A stretch of DNA of 64,000 bases from Burkholderia diffusa (GTDB lineage: Bacteria; Pseudomonadota; Gammaproteobacteria; Burkholderiales; Burkholderiaceae), in assembly GCF_902499115.1 (NCBI RefSeq), contig NZ_CABVPN010000024.1:62001-126000 (forward strand), in the 5' to 3' direction. Position 1 is the stretch's first letter, and the number at the start of each line of letters is the position of its first letter. The position numbers and the translations under genes were made by a program. This document shows positions 1-9,223 of this stretch, piece after piece. The notes beneath the pieces were generated by a model that did no database searches, had not been told where the DNA came from, and worked only from the letters and a program-made list of their open reading frames with translations.

Positions 1-1
1 C

Positions 2-889
2 GGGACGCTCGCACCCGACATCCATGCGGCCTGCGACGCGGCATGGCGCGCGGGCACCGCCGAGGACCCGTTCTTCCGAATCGACGCGGCGGCTTTCGAC
101 GCCTGTCCGTCCGACTCGATCGACTATGCGGTCATGGAACGCCTCGCGCAGAGCCCCGAACTCGGCATCGAAGGCATCGTTGTCCCGCTTTCCGCGGGCT
201 GGTCGGACGTCGGCACCTGGGATGCGATCTGGGAAATCATGCCGAAGGACGATCAGGGCAATGTCGCGCGCGGCCCGATCGTGTTCGAGGATACGCAGGA
301 CAGTTTCGTGCGCTCGGAAGGCCGGCTGATCGCGTGCGTCGGGATGAAGGACGTCGTCGTGATCGAGACGCCCGATGCGGTGCTGGTCGCGAACAAGCAC
401 GACGTGCAGCGCGTGAAGAACATCGTCGCGCGCCTGAAGACCGAGCAGCGCCCGCAGGCAAGCGAACACCGCAAGGTGCAGCGGCCGTGGGGACACTACG
501 ATTCGATCGACCTCGGCGAGCGGTTCCAGGTGAAGCGGATCGTCGTCGAGCCCGGCAAGCGGCTGTCGCTGCAGATGCACTATCACCGTGCCGAGCACTG
601 GATCGTCGTGCGCGGTACCGCGAAGGTCACGCGCGGCGACGAAACCTTTCTGCTCAGCGAGAACGAATCGACCTACATCGCCGTCGGCGAGGTCCACCGT
701 CTCGAGAATCCCGGCCGGATTCCGCTCGAGATCATCGAGGTGCAGTCGGGCGACTATCTCGGCGAAGACGATATCGTGCGGTTCGACGATCTGTATGGGC
801 GGCCGGTTGTCGAGACCGCGCCGCAGCGCGCGTCGCTCGCCTCGCGCGAACCGGACGAGGAAGTCGCGGAACGCGGCGTCATCCGGTAG
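2..889 (+). CDS. manC: Mannose-1-phosphate guanylyltransferase/mannose-6-phosphate isomerase, C-terminal part (5' end outside the window)
   Basis: Type II bifunctional PMI-GMP enzyme: makes GDP-mannose from mannose-1-phosphate and GTP and interconverts mannose-6-P and fructose-6-P in the cytoplasm, supplying GDP-mannose for exopolysaccharide. The frame is open from base 2, so about 295 C-terminal residues of a protein usually near 480-510 residues are seen. Visible motifs are the end of the nucleotidyltransferase domain (VPLSAGWSDVGTWDAIWEI) and the type II isomerase cupin, including QMHYHRAEHWIVVRGTAKV with the metal-binding His/Glu residues. It heads the EPS gene set on the same strand as the glycosyltransferases further right. 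Burkholderia orthologs are also called BceA; which paralog this is cannot be told from the fragment. Confidence 0.93.
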   Translation, partial: GTLAPDIHAACDAAWRAGTAEDPFFRIDAAAFDACPSDSIDYAVMERLAQSPELGIEGIVVPLSAGWSDVGTWDAIWEIMPKDDQGNVARGPIVFEDTQDSFVRSEGRLIACVGMKDVVVIETPDAVLVANKHDVQRVKNIVARLKTEQRPQASEHRKVQRPWGHYDSIDLGERFQVKRIVVEPGKRLSLQMHYHRAEHWIVVRGTAKVTRGDETFLLSENESTYIAVGEVHRLENPGRIPLEIIEVQSGDYLGEDDIVRFDDLYGRPVVETAPQRASLASREPDEEVAERGVIR

Positions 890-1003
890 GCGCGTGCCGA
901 TCGCGGCGGCGCGCGCGATGATGACGGGTGCCGCCGCGCGGACAAGCGGCGGCGGTCCGTTCACCGCGTGCCGCCGCAAACCGGCGTCCCACGCGACGCA
1001 CCA

Positions 1004-2293
1004 TCAGTCGATTCCGCCTTGCGACCAGCGCGCCTGCCGGACGGACTCGCGCACGCGCGGCAACAACGACGTATCCGCGCCGACCGCGTCACTCGCGGCC
1101 GACAGTGACTGAAGCGCGGCCGCACACGGCGTGCCCTTCGCTCGCCCTCCCGATGCCGTCGTCGGCCGGCCGGCCGCGCAATCGTGCGCAGGGTCGATCC
1201 GGACCGGCATTCCGCCGATCTCTGACAGTTGGTTGTCAGCAATACGTACGCCGGACACGTTTCCCCACAGACGAATGCCGTCGAATCGCGCGTGCGATAC
1301 GCGGTTGCCGATCACGGTCACGCGCGACACCGAACCCGACCACGTGCTGACCTCGATCGCCGCCTGCCGTGTGATCGGGCGCGGATCGGGCCGCCCCGTC
1401 GCGGTCTGGATATCCGCGATCGAGTTGCGCTCGATGCGGATGTCGGACGAGCCGGCGGTGCGGTTGCTGTCTTCCTGCGCGACGAGAATCCCCGAGCTCA
1501 CCTGCACGTTGCGCACGATGTTGTTCGAGATGGTGACGTTCGCACCGCCGACCACCGTGATGCCCCGGCCCCACGGATTGCCCTCCAGCGAGTTGCCGGT
1601 AATCAGCACGTTACGCGTCAGCACGCCTTCCGCCTGGTAACTCACCACGGCGATCATGTCGTCGCCGGTGCCGCGCACGACGTTGCCTTGCACGAGCACG
1701 TTGTGCGAGCCGTGCGTCATGTGAATGCCGTCCGCCAGCGTCGACAGCACCTCGTTGCCGACGATCGCGACGTCCGCGCCGCCGAACACGAAGATGCCGG
1801 CGCCGGCGCCGCCGTCGACCACGTTGTCGAGGACCTGCACGCCGCGCCCCGTTACCTCGACCTTCGTCGACGCGGGCGTCGTGAGCCGCGTCGTGCCGGT
1901 TCCCGCGAGCCGGAAGCCGACGAGTGTCGTACCGTCGCCGCGCATCTCGATCGTCTGGTCGTCGGGAGTTGTCGCGATCAGCGTCGCGCCGTAGCCCGAC
2001 AACACCACATTCGGCTGCCGCACGACCAGCGAGCGGCCGATCACGTACCGCCCCGGCGCGAATATCAGTCGCTGGCCCGGCTGCAACGCGTCCAGCGCAC
2101 GTTGCAGCGTGTCGGTCTGATCCCCCCCGTCCGCGGCGGGACGAACGTACGCATCCGGTACGTTCGCATGAAGCGCGCCCGGTGCGGGCGTACCGACTGC
2201 CGCCACGGCAATACCCGGCCACGCCGGGCCGCCTGCCATGCACATGCCGGCGATCGCCGCGCATGCGAGAAACGGGCTTTGCGATCTACGCAT
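1004..2293 (-). CDS. Secreted right-handed parallel beta-helix protein (putative polysaccharide lyase/hydrolase of the EPS locus)
   Basis: About 429 residues. I chose the ATG at 2293 because it is preceded by a GAGGGAG ribosome site and opens a signal peptide (basic MRRSQS, hydrophobic core, Ala-rich cleavage region near residue 35). The body shows repeated short strands rich in Asn, Gly, Ile and Val (for example VLDNVVDGGAGAGIFVFGG, VLVQGNVVRGTGDDMIAVVS, VTISNNIVRNVQVSSGILVA), the signature of the pectate-lyase/PbH1 fold. Such proteins sit in the periplasm in many EPS loci and are thought to trim or release polysaccharide. The substrate cannot be read from sequence. It diverges from the glycosyltransferase at 2722 across a regulatory region. 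Confidence 0.8.
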   Translation of the reverse strand: MRRSQSPFLACAAIAGMCMAGGPAWPGIAVAAVGTPAPGALHANVPDAYVRPAADGGDQTDTLQRALDALQPGQRLIFAPGRYVIGRSLVVRQPNVVLSGYGATLIATTPDDQTIEMRGDGTTLVGFRLAGTGTTRLTTPASTKVEVTGRGVQVLDNVVDGGAGAGIFVFGGADVAIVGNEVLSTLADGIHMTHGSHNVLVQGNVVRGTGDDMIAVVSYQAEGVLTRNVLITGNSLEGNPWGRGITVVGGANVTISNNIVRNVQVSSGILVAQEDSNRTAGSSDIRIERNSIADIQTATGRPDPRPITRQAAIEVSTWSGSVSRVTVIGNRVSHARFDGIRLWGNVSGVRIADNQLSEIGGMPVRIDPAHDCAAGRPTTASGGRAKGTPCAAALQSLSAASDAVGADTSLLPRVRESVRQARWSQGGID

Positions 2294-2404
2294 ATCGAAT
2301 CTGCTCCCTCGAATGACTTCGTGCGCGTCGGCTGGCGCAACCGAACACGGCATGCCGGCCTGGTTGCCTGCCCGTGATACCGCCAAAAGCGGGCGATAAG
2401 ATAC

Positions 2405-2573
2405 GTTCGATTAGACCATTCGAAACAGCCGGGTTTCGGTGCGTCAACAGACCAATGCACCCCGCTCTCGCGGCGCGATCTCGCGTGCCGTTGACCATCG
2501 CACTTCCCTTGAAGCGAATCGCAGAACGGTAGGCTCGCGAACCGACTGCCGATCGACGACGCGTATCATGGCC
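2405..2573 (+). promoter_or_regulatory. Conserved EPS intergenic element, copy 1
   Basis: This intergenic stretch shares five blocks with 15590-15764: GTTCGATTAGA (2405), TTCGGTGCG (2435), AATGCA (2454), GGTAGGCTCGCGAAC (2528) and CGTATCATG (2562). The first three blocks have identical offsets (0, 30, 49) in both copies. The last two are 34 bases apart in both copies, with a 6-base length difference in between. The element lies between the divergent beta-helix and glycosyltransferase genes. It also contains TTCGA-N9-TCGAA at 2406-2424. The block conservation suggests a shared promoter/operator or structured leader; which strand it serves is not decided. Confidence 0.65.
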
Positions 2574-2721
2574 ATCACGCGACGCGACCGTGCTACGGCA
2601 TCGCCCAAAGGCACCGGCCGCACCCGATCCGGCGTCGTGGTCCCGACGTGCAGTGCGCCCGGGAGAGCACCACGCGCGCCGCACCCGGATCGCCCGCCCT
2701 TCGCTCGTTCAGCACCCGTTC

Positions 2722-3771
2722 ATGACCGACCTGACCATCGCAATCTGCAACTACAATCATGGCGCGTACCTGCGCGACGCGATCGATTCGGCGCTCGCAC
2801 AGACCGCGCACGATGTACGCGTGCTGGTTGTCGACGACGGTTCCACCGACGATTCGTGCGACATCATTCGCTCGTACGGCGAGCGCGTGACGGCGGTGTT
2901 TCAGGAGAATCGCGGTCAGGTTGCCGCATACAACCGCGCGCTCGAGCACGTCACGACGCGCTACGTCATTCTGCTCGACGCGGACGACCTGCTCTATGAC
3001 GACGCCGCGATCCGCGTGCTCGCAGCGTTCGCGTCCGGCGACTTCGTGAAGGTGCATTTCCGGCTCGACGTGATCGCACGGGACGGTGCGATGACCGGGG
3101 CGAGCGTGCCGCAGTCAGCCGTCGACACCGATTGCGGCCGCCTGCTGCGCGCGGGCTGGCTGTACCCGTCGCCGCCAGCATCGGGCAACGCATATCGGGT
3201 CGATGCGCTCAAGCGCATCTTTCCGGTGCCCGTCACCCCGGACAACCTGCATGGCGCCGACTTCTACGCGATCTACGGTATCGCGTTGCTCGGCAACGTG
3301 CACATGATCGATGCAACGCTCGGCGGCTATCGCGTGCATCAGCAGCCGGATACGCGCCCGGCCGACGGCACGCCAGCCCTTGCCCTCACCAATTCGGAAG
3401 ACGCCGCGACAGGCGCGCAGAAGGCTGAACGCCGGTGGTCGACGCTGCGCATGATCGCCGGCACGCGGCTGCACGAGGCGTTACCGATCGCGCCGCTCGA
3501 CTTCGCGATCGAAAAGGCCCGCTTCGCCAGCACCCTATATCGCGCGCCGCTCGTGCGACGCTGGCGCTGGTTCCTGTGCGAATCCGGGCGCTACTGGCAA
3601 ACCGTGCTCCGCAATCCGTTCTGGGGTCCTGCCAAGAAGGTGGCCGTCGCCGGGTTGTCACTCGCATGCCTGCTGCCGTCAGCAACGCTCAGCAACCACG
3701 CGATTCGCTACATCTCCAACCCTCTCGCACGCGTGCGCAAGTCATCCGGTCGTCGCGCCGACGCTCGATAG
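2722..3771 (+). CDS. Glycosyltransferase family 2
   Basis: About 349 residues, GT-A fold. The start at 2722 gives the canonical N-terminus MTDLTIAICNYNHGAYLRDA, and upstream in-frame codons look non-coding. Visible motifs are VLVVDDGSTDDS (nucleotide binding), QENRGQVAAYNRA, and LLDADDLLYDD, which contains the DxD-type metal site near residue 95. It probably transfers a sugar from a nucleotide donor to the growing lipid-linked repeat unit at the cytoplasmic membrane. Donor and linkage are unknown. It is followed by a 458-base gap before the next glycosyltransferase, so co-transcription with it is uncertain. Confidence 0.88.
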   Translation: MTDLTIAICNYNHGAYLRDAIDSALAQTAHDVRVLVVDDGSTDDSCDIIRSYGERVTAVFQENRGQVAAYNRALEHVTTRYVILLDADDLLYDDAAIRVLAAFASGDFVKVHFRLDVIARDGAMTGASVPQSAVDTDCGRLLRAGWLYPSPPASGNAYRVDALKRIFPVPVTPDNLHGADFYAIYGIALLGNVHMIDATLGGYRVHQQPDTRPADGTPALALTNSEDAATGAQKAERRWSTLRMIAGTRLHEALPIAPLDFAIEKARFASTLYRAPLVRRWRWFLCESGRYWQTVLRNPFWGPAKKVAVAGLSLACLLPSATLSNHAIRYISNPLARVRKSSGRRADAR

Positions 3772-4229
3772 CAGCGCGGGACCCGCGCTTCCGGCGCCGA
3801 ATCGCGCCTTCGGTAAGCCATCGCACCCAGTGGGTCGCGCATGCGCTGCACAATGATCCGGACCAGTGGATTCACGCGCACTGACCGGATTTCGCCGCGT
3901 TCTCGTCTCCAGTCGTCGTAGTCGAACGCCGGCATCCGATGTTCCGAGGAATCTAGCCGCCACGTAGAACGCGACATGGATGCTTCGTGCTGCATCGTGT
4001 TCGGTGCGCGCCGGCAACGTCTACCCGATATTGCATCGGCTGAAATCACCGGGCCGCCTCGCCAGCTCACACATGCGACCGCGACAGCAGGATCCAATGG
4101 CCACGACTGCCATGCATTTATCAATAAGGAATGCATAGTTTAACGAACCGGACACCGAGACCGCACGATTTTCAGCTGCTCATCGTTACGATGGGCGATG
4201 AATGTGCGATCGGATCGCTGGACCCGAAG
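3772..4229. promoter_or_regulatory. Intergenic region with an AT-rich inverted repeat next to a possible start
   Basis: No convincing gene. A 7-bp inverted repeat, ATGCATT (4112-4118) and AATGCAT (4130-4136), encloses TATCAATAAGG just left of an upstream in-frame ATG at 4131. Base composition here is less GC-rich than the flanking genes. It may be an operator or promoter for the following glycosyltransferase. Confidence 0.35.
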
Positions 4230-5378
4230 ATGACCAAAGAAAAGATCGTTCATATTGCCGAGGCATTTGGCGGCGGCGTGCTGTCGATGCTGACCCATCT
4301 CGCGAACCATGCCGCGGCAACCGGTGTCGACGTGACGGTGCTGCATTCGATCCGACCGGAAACCCCGACCGATTTTTCAACGCTGTTCCTGCCCGACGTG
4401 AAGCTCACGTACGTCGACATGGCGCGCGAGGTGAGCATCAAACAGGACCTGCGGAGCTTGCGTTCGCTGGTCCGTAACCTGCGCGACTGCAAGCCGACCG
4501 CGATTCATCTGCACTCGTCGAAGGCCGGCGTGCTGGGGCGAGTCGCCGCCCGGATCGCCGCCCCGGATGCGAGGGTCCTCTACTCGCCGCACGGACTCTC
4601 GTTCCTGCGCCGCGACGTATCGCGCATGAAGCAGTACGCCTACCTGAACTTCGAACGCATCGCGGCGCATATCGGCGGAACCATCGTCGCGTGCTCGGGC
4701 AGCGAACTCGCCGAGATCAGGGGAAAGGTGCGGGCGAAGTCGGCGGTCCTGGTGGAAAACGGCGTGAATGCGGCGGAGATTCCGCCGCGTCGAACGCGCG
4801 ACGATCACAAGGTCGTCATCGGGATGAGCGGTCGGGCGTCGTTCCAGAAGAATCATGAAGCATTCGTACGCCTCGCCGACGAGCTGCATGGCGCGGACAT
4901 CGAGTTTCTCTGGATCGGCGGCGACGCCGCCGAGATTCCGGATCCCGTCCAGCGCCGCGCCGTCGTCTGCAGCGGCTGGGTAACTCGCGCTCGTGCGCTC
5001 GCGCTGACATCGGAACTGGACATCTACGTCCAGACTTCCCGCTGGGAAGGCATGCCGGTCGCGCTGATCGAAGCGCAGGTCGCCGGCATACCGGCCGTGG
5101 TGACGGACGTCGTGGGCAATCGCGACGTGGTGATTCACGGCGTGACCGGCTACGTCGCGTCGAACGCCGACGAGATGACCGCATATCTGAGCCTGCTCCG
5201 CGACGACCGGCAGCTTCGCGAGGAAATGGGTGCGGCTGCCCGGCAGCGGGCGATTCAGCGATTTTCGATGAACGCGATCTTCCGTCAGTGGCGCGGTCTT
5301 TACGGACTCGACACCGACGAGCCGCGTGTCGACACGCGCGACTTCAAGCCGGTTGTACCGGATCACGTCAAAGCCTGA
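4230..5378 (+). CDS. Glycosyltransferase family 4 (GT-B fold)
   Basis: About 382 residues from the ATG at 4230, which gives MTKEKIVHIAEAFGGGVLSM, the usual GT4 N-terminal strand and glycine-rich loop. In-frame ATGs at 4131 and 4191 would add 33 or 13 residues, but none of the starts has a well-placed Shine-Dalgarno, so the start is uncertain. The C-terminal donor domain has VIGMSGRASFQKNHEAFVRL and a SRWEGMPVALIEAQVAG segment equivalent to the E-x7-E nucleotide-sugar site. Cytoplasmic or membrane-associated step of EPS repeat-unit assembly; donor sugar unknown. The next glycosyltransferase begins 27 bases downstream, so the two are probably one operon. Confidence 0.87.
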   Translation: MTKEKIVHIAEAFGGGVLSMLTHLANHAAATGVDVTVLHSIRPETPTDFSTLFLPDVKLTYVDMAREVSIKQDLRSLRSLVRNLRDCKPTAIHLHSSKAGVLGRVAARIAAPDARVLYSPHGLSFLRRDVSRMKQYAYLNFERIAAHIGGTIVACSGSELAEIRGKVRAKSAVLVENGVNAAEIPPRRTRDDHKVVIGMSGRASFQKNHEAFVRLADELHGADIEFLWIGGDAAEIPDPVQRRAVVCSGWVTRARALALTSELDIYVQTSRWEGMPVALIEAQVAGIPAVVTDVVGNRDVVIHGVTGYVASNADEMTAYLSLLRDDRQLREEMGAAARQRAIQRFSMNAIFRQWRGLYGLDTDEPRVDTRDFKPVVPDHVKA

Positions 5379-5405
5379 TTCCGATTTCGACATTCCCTTA
5401 TCGAC

Positions 5406-6485
5406 ATGACCGCTTTCAAGAACTCGAAGCAACTCGTATACAACGGACGATTCACGACGCAGAAAACAACCGGCGTGCAACGCGTCGCGCGCGAACTGAT
5501 CGCCGCACTGATCAAGTTTCAGCCGCAGGAGCCGGTGACCGTGCTGGTGCCGCCGCAGCCCGGCGTCGAGATAAGCGGCGCGAAGACGGTCAAGGTGGGG
5601 TTTTACAAGGGGGTGGTCTGGGAGCAACTGGTTCTCCCGTTGTTCGCGCGCCGCGGCTGCATCGTCAATCTCAGCAATTCGGCATCCATTTTCATCGGCA
5701 ACCAGATCATCTACATGCACGACGCGGCGGTGTTCGACACGCCCGCGCATTTCTCCCGGCCGTTTCGCATGTGGTACCGGATCATGTTCTGGATTCTCGC
5801 GCGAACCTCCGTTTGCGTGCTGACCAACTCCAGTTTCTCGCGGGATCGCCTCGCGCATCACTGCGGCGTTTCCGCCGACAAGATCAGCGTCGTGCCACTT
5901 GGTGCGGACCATCTCGATGCCCTGGAACCGGACACGAGCGTGCTCGACAAGCACGCGCTGACGCCGGACCGGTTCGTGCTCGCGGTCAGCAGCATGAACC
6001 CTACCAAGAACTTCGGCCGGCTGATCGCGGCGTTCCGGCAGATCAACGATCCGTCCGTCGATCTCGTGATCGTCGGTATGCAAAACACCACCGTGTTCGG
6101 CAAGCAGGATCATCTCTCGGCGGCCGAACCGAACATCAAGTACGTGGGCTACATCAGCGACGAGCAACTGAAGGCGCTATACCAGAACGCGGCGTGCTTC
6201 CTTTACCCGTCGATCTACGAAGGCTTCGGCATACCGCCGCTCGAGGCGATGCGATATGGCTGTCCGGCGGTCGTCGGTCAATCGGCCGCACTGCCGGAAG
6301 TCTGTGCCGATGCGGCGCTGTACTGCGATCCGTATTCGCAGGACGATATCGCGCAGAAGTTGCGGAGCCTGCTCGATTCCGCTGAGCTCAGGGCCGAGCT
6401 CAAACGTAAAGGAAGCCTGCACGCGGAAAAATATCGCTGGAGCCGAAGTGCCGAGATGATGAAGGAGATCTTCGATTCACTGTAG
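5406..6485 (+). CDS. Glycosyltransferase family 4 / group 1
   Basis: 359 residues. The N-terminus has TTGVQRVARELIAAL, typical of mannosyl-type GT4 enzymes of EPS loci. The C-terminal Rossmann domain has VLAVSSMNPTKNFGRLIAAF and FLYPSIYEGFGIPPLEAMRYG, in which the two glutamates of the E-x7-E donor site are clear. With GDP-mannose synthesis in the same locus, mannosyl transfer is plausible but is inference. It ends convergently with the acyltransferase, 140 bases away. Confidence 0.88.
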   Translation: MTAFKNSKQLVYNGRFTTQKTTGVQRVARELIAALIKFQPQEPVTVLVPPQPGVEISGAKTVKVGFYKGVVWEQLVLPLFARRGCIVNLSNSASIFIGNQIIYMHDAAVFDTPAHFSRPFRMWYRIMFWILARTSVCVLTNSSFSRDRLAHHCGVSADKISVVPLGADHLDALEPDTSVLDKHALTPDRFVLAVSSMNPTKNFGRLIAAFRQINDPSVDLVIVGMQNTTVFGKQDHLSAAEPNIKYVGYISDEQLKALYQNAACFLYPSIYEGFGIPPLEAMRYGCPAVVGQSAALPEVCADAALYCDPYSQDDIAQKLRSLLDSAELRAELKRKGSLHAEKYRWSRSAEMMKEIFDSL

Positions 6486-6625
6486 GGCGATCGCGGCGTG
6501 TGGTCATCGGGAAAGGAACGGATCGACACGCCCTGCCCTCATGCGCTGCCCGGCGCCCCGGCCGAGACTCATGGTTTCACGCAGTCGCGCCACCGGTGGC
6601 CGGCATGCTCGGCAAATCGGCGCAG

Positions 6626-7795
6626 TTACGCAACGTTGACCGTGCTGCCGGCCGCGGCCCGTCGATTACCGAACAGGCGCTTGCCGAGATACGACCTGAT
6701 CGGCTCCTCGACGAATTTCGCGAGGACGGCAGCGGCGACGATCGAAACGCCCGCGGCAAGAATCGCCGTTCTGACGACGTGGATGTCGCCATGCGGGGCA
6801 TACGCGAACACCAGCCTTCCGATCGGATAATGCACGCAATAGAGCGGGTACGATATCCAGCCGAGGAATGCACTGATACGTGCAATCACCTTGCCGCTCG
6901 GAGCCAGCATGGCGCCCCGATAAACCAGCGCAGGCGCGATAAACATCAGCACGGCAAGCGCGTAGATTCCCTTGATCGACGTCGGAAACACGACCATCAG
7001 CAGGAAAGCGACAAACAGCATGTAGTCGTTCCTGATGAGCCCGGCGACAAACCAGTGCGGCCTGACCGGGAGACCGGCGTCGTGCATCTTCCCGATCGCA
7101 ATGCCCAGCAGGAACCCGTAGCCGACCCTGAAGAATCCGCCGATGAAGTTATCGGCAGACCAACCCTGATTCAGGATGACGGTCAGCTTGTCGTTGTCGA
7201 GGCCCACGAGCCACCCATACACGACGAAAGCGCCGAGACATGCATACGCCAGTCGCAGCAGATTCCGCGCATTCATCCTGAACGCCGCGATCAGGACGAC
7301 ACTCGCGAACAGCTCGAAGAACAGCGACCATGCAGGCGGATTCAGAGGAAACACCCCTGGGTCATCGACTGCCGGCAAGCCGTGATTCGCCGCGCCGACG
7401 AAGCCCGACACGGAGAAACGACCGAGATACGGAACGAGAAAATAGTTCTGCCCGGAAGCTGCGGCCAGGTTACCGAACGAAAACGCCGCCGACGAGTGGA
7501 TACGCATGACGACGAGGCTCACGAGTCCGATCGTGAGCCCGATGCATATCATTGGATACAGGCGTATCACTCGTCGCTTCAAATACTCGCCCCACCACGA
7601 TTCCTGACGCAGTCTTTCGCCGTAAGCCTGCGTCAGGATGAATCCACTCAGCATGAAAAAAACGTCCACCGAAAGATACGCGCTCTGCAGTATCGGAATC
7701 GGCAGGTCCTGAAGGAAATGCATGAACATCACGCTGATTGCCGCAATGCCGCGCAACCCGTCCAGAATTTCAAACTTCTGCTTGTGAATAGCCAT
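6626..7795 (-). CDS. Acyltransferase family 3 (OafA/NodX-like EPS O-acyltransferase)
   Basis: 389 residues, integral membrane with about ten hydrophobic segments. It starts MAIHKQKFEILDGLRGIAAISVMFMHFLQDL, in which the LRG motif and the following His are hallmarks of the family. Such proteins carry acyl groups, often acetyl, across the inner membrane to decorate polysaccharide. It is the last gene of the minus-strand export/polymerisation operon, 87 bases after the polymerase-like gene. Confidence 0.88.
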   Translation of the reverse strand: MAIHKQKFEILDGLRGIAAISVMFMHFLQDLPIPILQSAYLSVDVFFMLSGFILTQAYGERLRQESWWGEYLKRRVIRLYPMICIGLTIGLVSLVVMRIHSSAAFSFGNLAAASGQNYFLVPYLGRFSVSGFVGAANHGLPAVDDPGVFPLNPPAWSLFFELFASVVLIAAFRMNARNLLRLAYACLGAFVVYGWLVGLDNDKLTVILNQGWSADNFIGGFFRVGYGFLLGIAIGKMHDAGLPVRPHWFVAGLIRNDYMLFVAFLLMVVFPTSIKGIYALAVLMFIAPALVYRGAMLAPSGKVIARISAFLGWISYPLYCVHYPIGRLVFAYAPHGDIHVVRTAILAAGVSIVAAAVLAKFVEEPIRSYLGKRLFGNRRAAAGSTVNVA

Positions 7796-7882
7796 GAAAA
7801 GTGGTGGCTCCGGGAAATATTGGTTTTGGGACCCGGCAATCTACAAAGTGGTCGCATGCCCCGTACCGCACGACCCTCGCTG

Positions 7883-9223
7883 TTATCGCGACAACACTGG
7901 ATCGATGTCCGCGGCGCGATTCTCGCGTGCCCGAGCCTTGGCGAACCAGTGGAATACGACGATCAGCAGTACGACCGGCACGAAATTCCGTCCGCTGAAC
8001 AGGTTCGGGGTCCGCATGATTTCCATGACTGACACGAACAGTACCGCGTGTGCGCAGCACCAGAACCCGTTCCCGCTCCGCCAGCCCGCATAACTGCGGC
8101 CGACCACCCACCCGAGCACGAGTGCGTCGAGCAAACCGAACCAGCCCCACTCGTAGAAGTGAACGAAAATCCCCGACGGATTATTGAACTCCGGATCGGC
8201 GTAGCCGTTCAGGAACAGGTTGATGCTGTCTCCCGAGTCGAGCCACGGCTGCAACGTCGCGCCGATGACGGGGAAGCGCAGCAACCAGTCGAACGTGAAC
8301 ATCGGGTGGCCCTGGCCCCAGCCCAGCACACTTAGTATTCCCGCGCCGTTATTCAACGACGTCGAGTAATACAGACCGAGACGTTCGAGTGCGAAATCGA
8401 ACAGGTTGTCGTAGATGTTGACGTAATAGGCTTCCCACGACCGGTTGTACTCGTTCGCGATGAACAGCCCGAACAGCAGCGGGATCGCCGCATACGGGCC
8501 GAACGTCAACAACCGCGAATACCGGCCGCCGAGCCGAAATCGCACGACCATGAGCGCAAGCGGCATCACCATTTCGATCAGCGCGAGCCGCTCGGCGAAG
8601 ATGAAGCTGCGCAGCAGCGTCAGCACCGCGAGCACGGCGAAGTAGATCTTGTAGCGATTCAGCCCCTTTACCGGTTTCCTGAACACATAGAAATACAGGA
8701 CAACATACGGTGCGGTCGCCTGCGTGAACGTGCTGAGGCCCGTGATGCGCCCTTTCAGATCAAGCATGTCATATGCATTCGCTTCACCCCGGACGAACGC
8801 GACCAGCAGTGCAGGATGCGTGACGATGCCGCTCAGCAACAAGGCATAGCCGAACAGCGCAAGAGCGAACACGAAATCGAGCACGCGAGGCGACAGTTCG
8901 ACCGCGGCAGGCGGCGGCCCTCGCCGCGTGCGCGCTTCGGTCGTCGCGAGCCATGCCGCTGCCATCACCACCATCAGGAACAGCGCGCCGACAAACGTGT
9001 AGTAGCCATCAAAGTAGATCCGCGCGATCGACTTCTGATCTCCCAGCAAGCTGAGCGACAGCAATCCGTACAACGGCAGGATGAACATCAGCACGAGGCG
9101 CGCCGGATCTTCCCACCAATAGCCCGTATAGCCGCCCGCGGCATCGCGCACGCGCGCCATCCTGCGCATCGTCGCGGGGCGCTGTCGCGGCCCGCCCCCT
9201 GCGCCGCCCGCTCTCCGGTTCAT
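7883..9223 (-). CDS. Wzy-like polysaccharide polymerase (multi-spanning membrane protein)
   Basis: About 446 residues. The start at 9223 overlaps the stop of wzc in an ATGA, indicating translational coupling. A longer open frame upstream runs antisense-style through wzc in another frame and is not part of this gene. The protein has roughly ten to twelve hydrophobic helices (for example LVLMFILPLYGLLSLSLLG, PYVVLYFYVF, VPVVLLIVVFHWF) and a long periplasmic loop around residues 280-370. Sequence similarity in Wzy proteins is low, so the call rests on topology, length and position between wzc and an acyltransferase in a locus that also has wza and wzx. Confidence 0.72.
   Translation of the reverse strand: MNRRAGGAGGGPRQRPATMRRMARVRDAAGGYTGYWWEDPARLVLMFILPLYGLLSLSLLGDQKSIARIYFDGYYTFVGALFLMVVMAAAWLATTEARTRRGPPPAAVELSPRVLDFVFALALFGYALLLSGIVTHPALLVAFVRGEANAYDMLDLKGRITGLSTFTQATAPYVVLYFYVFRKPVKGLNRYKIYFAVLAVLTLLRSFIFAERLALIEMVMPLALMVVRFRLGGRYSRLLTFGPYAAIPLLFGLFIANEYNRSWEAYYVNIYDNLFDFALERLGLYYSTSLNNGAGILSVLGWGQGHPMFTFDWLLRFPVIGATLQPWLDSGDSINLFLNGYADPEFNNPSGIFVHFYEWGWFGLLDALVLGWVVGRSYAGWRSGNGFWCCAHAVLFVSVMEIMRTPNLFSGRNFVPVVLLIVVFHWFAKARARENRAADIDPVLSR

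Noticed and set aside
3708..4136. 142-codon minus-strand gene in the gap between glycosyltransferases
   Set aside because: Arg-rich, no ribosome site, overlaps the 3' end of the GT2 gene antisense, no recognisable domain.
4377..6167. 596-codon minus-strand open frame across two glycosyltransferase genes
   Set aside because: It is the antisense of two clear GT-B genes. Composition is low-complexity His/Arg/Asp-rich and no domain is recognisable.
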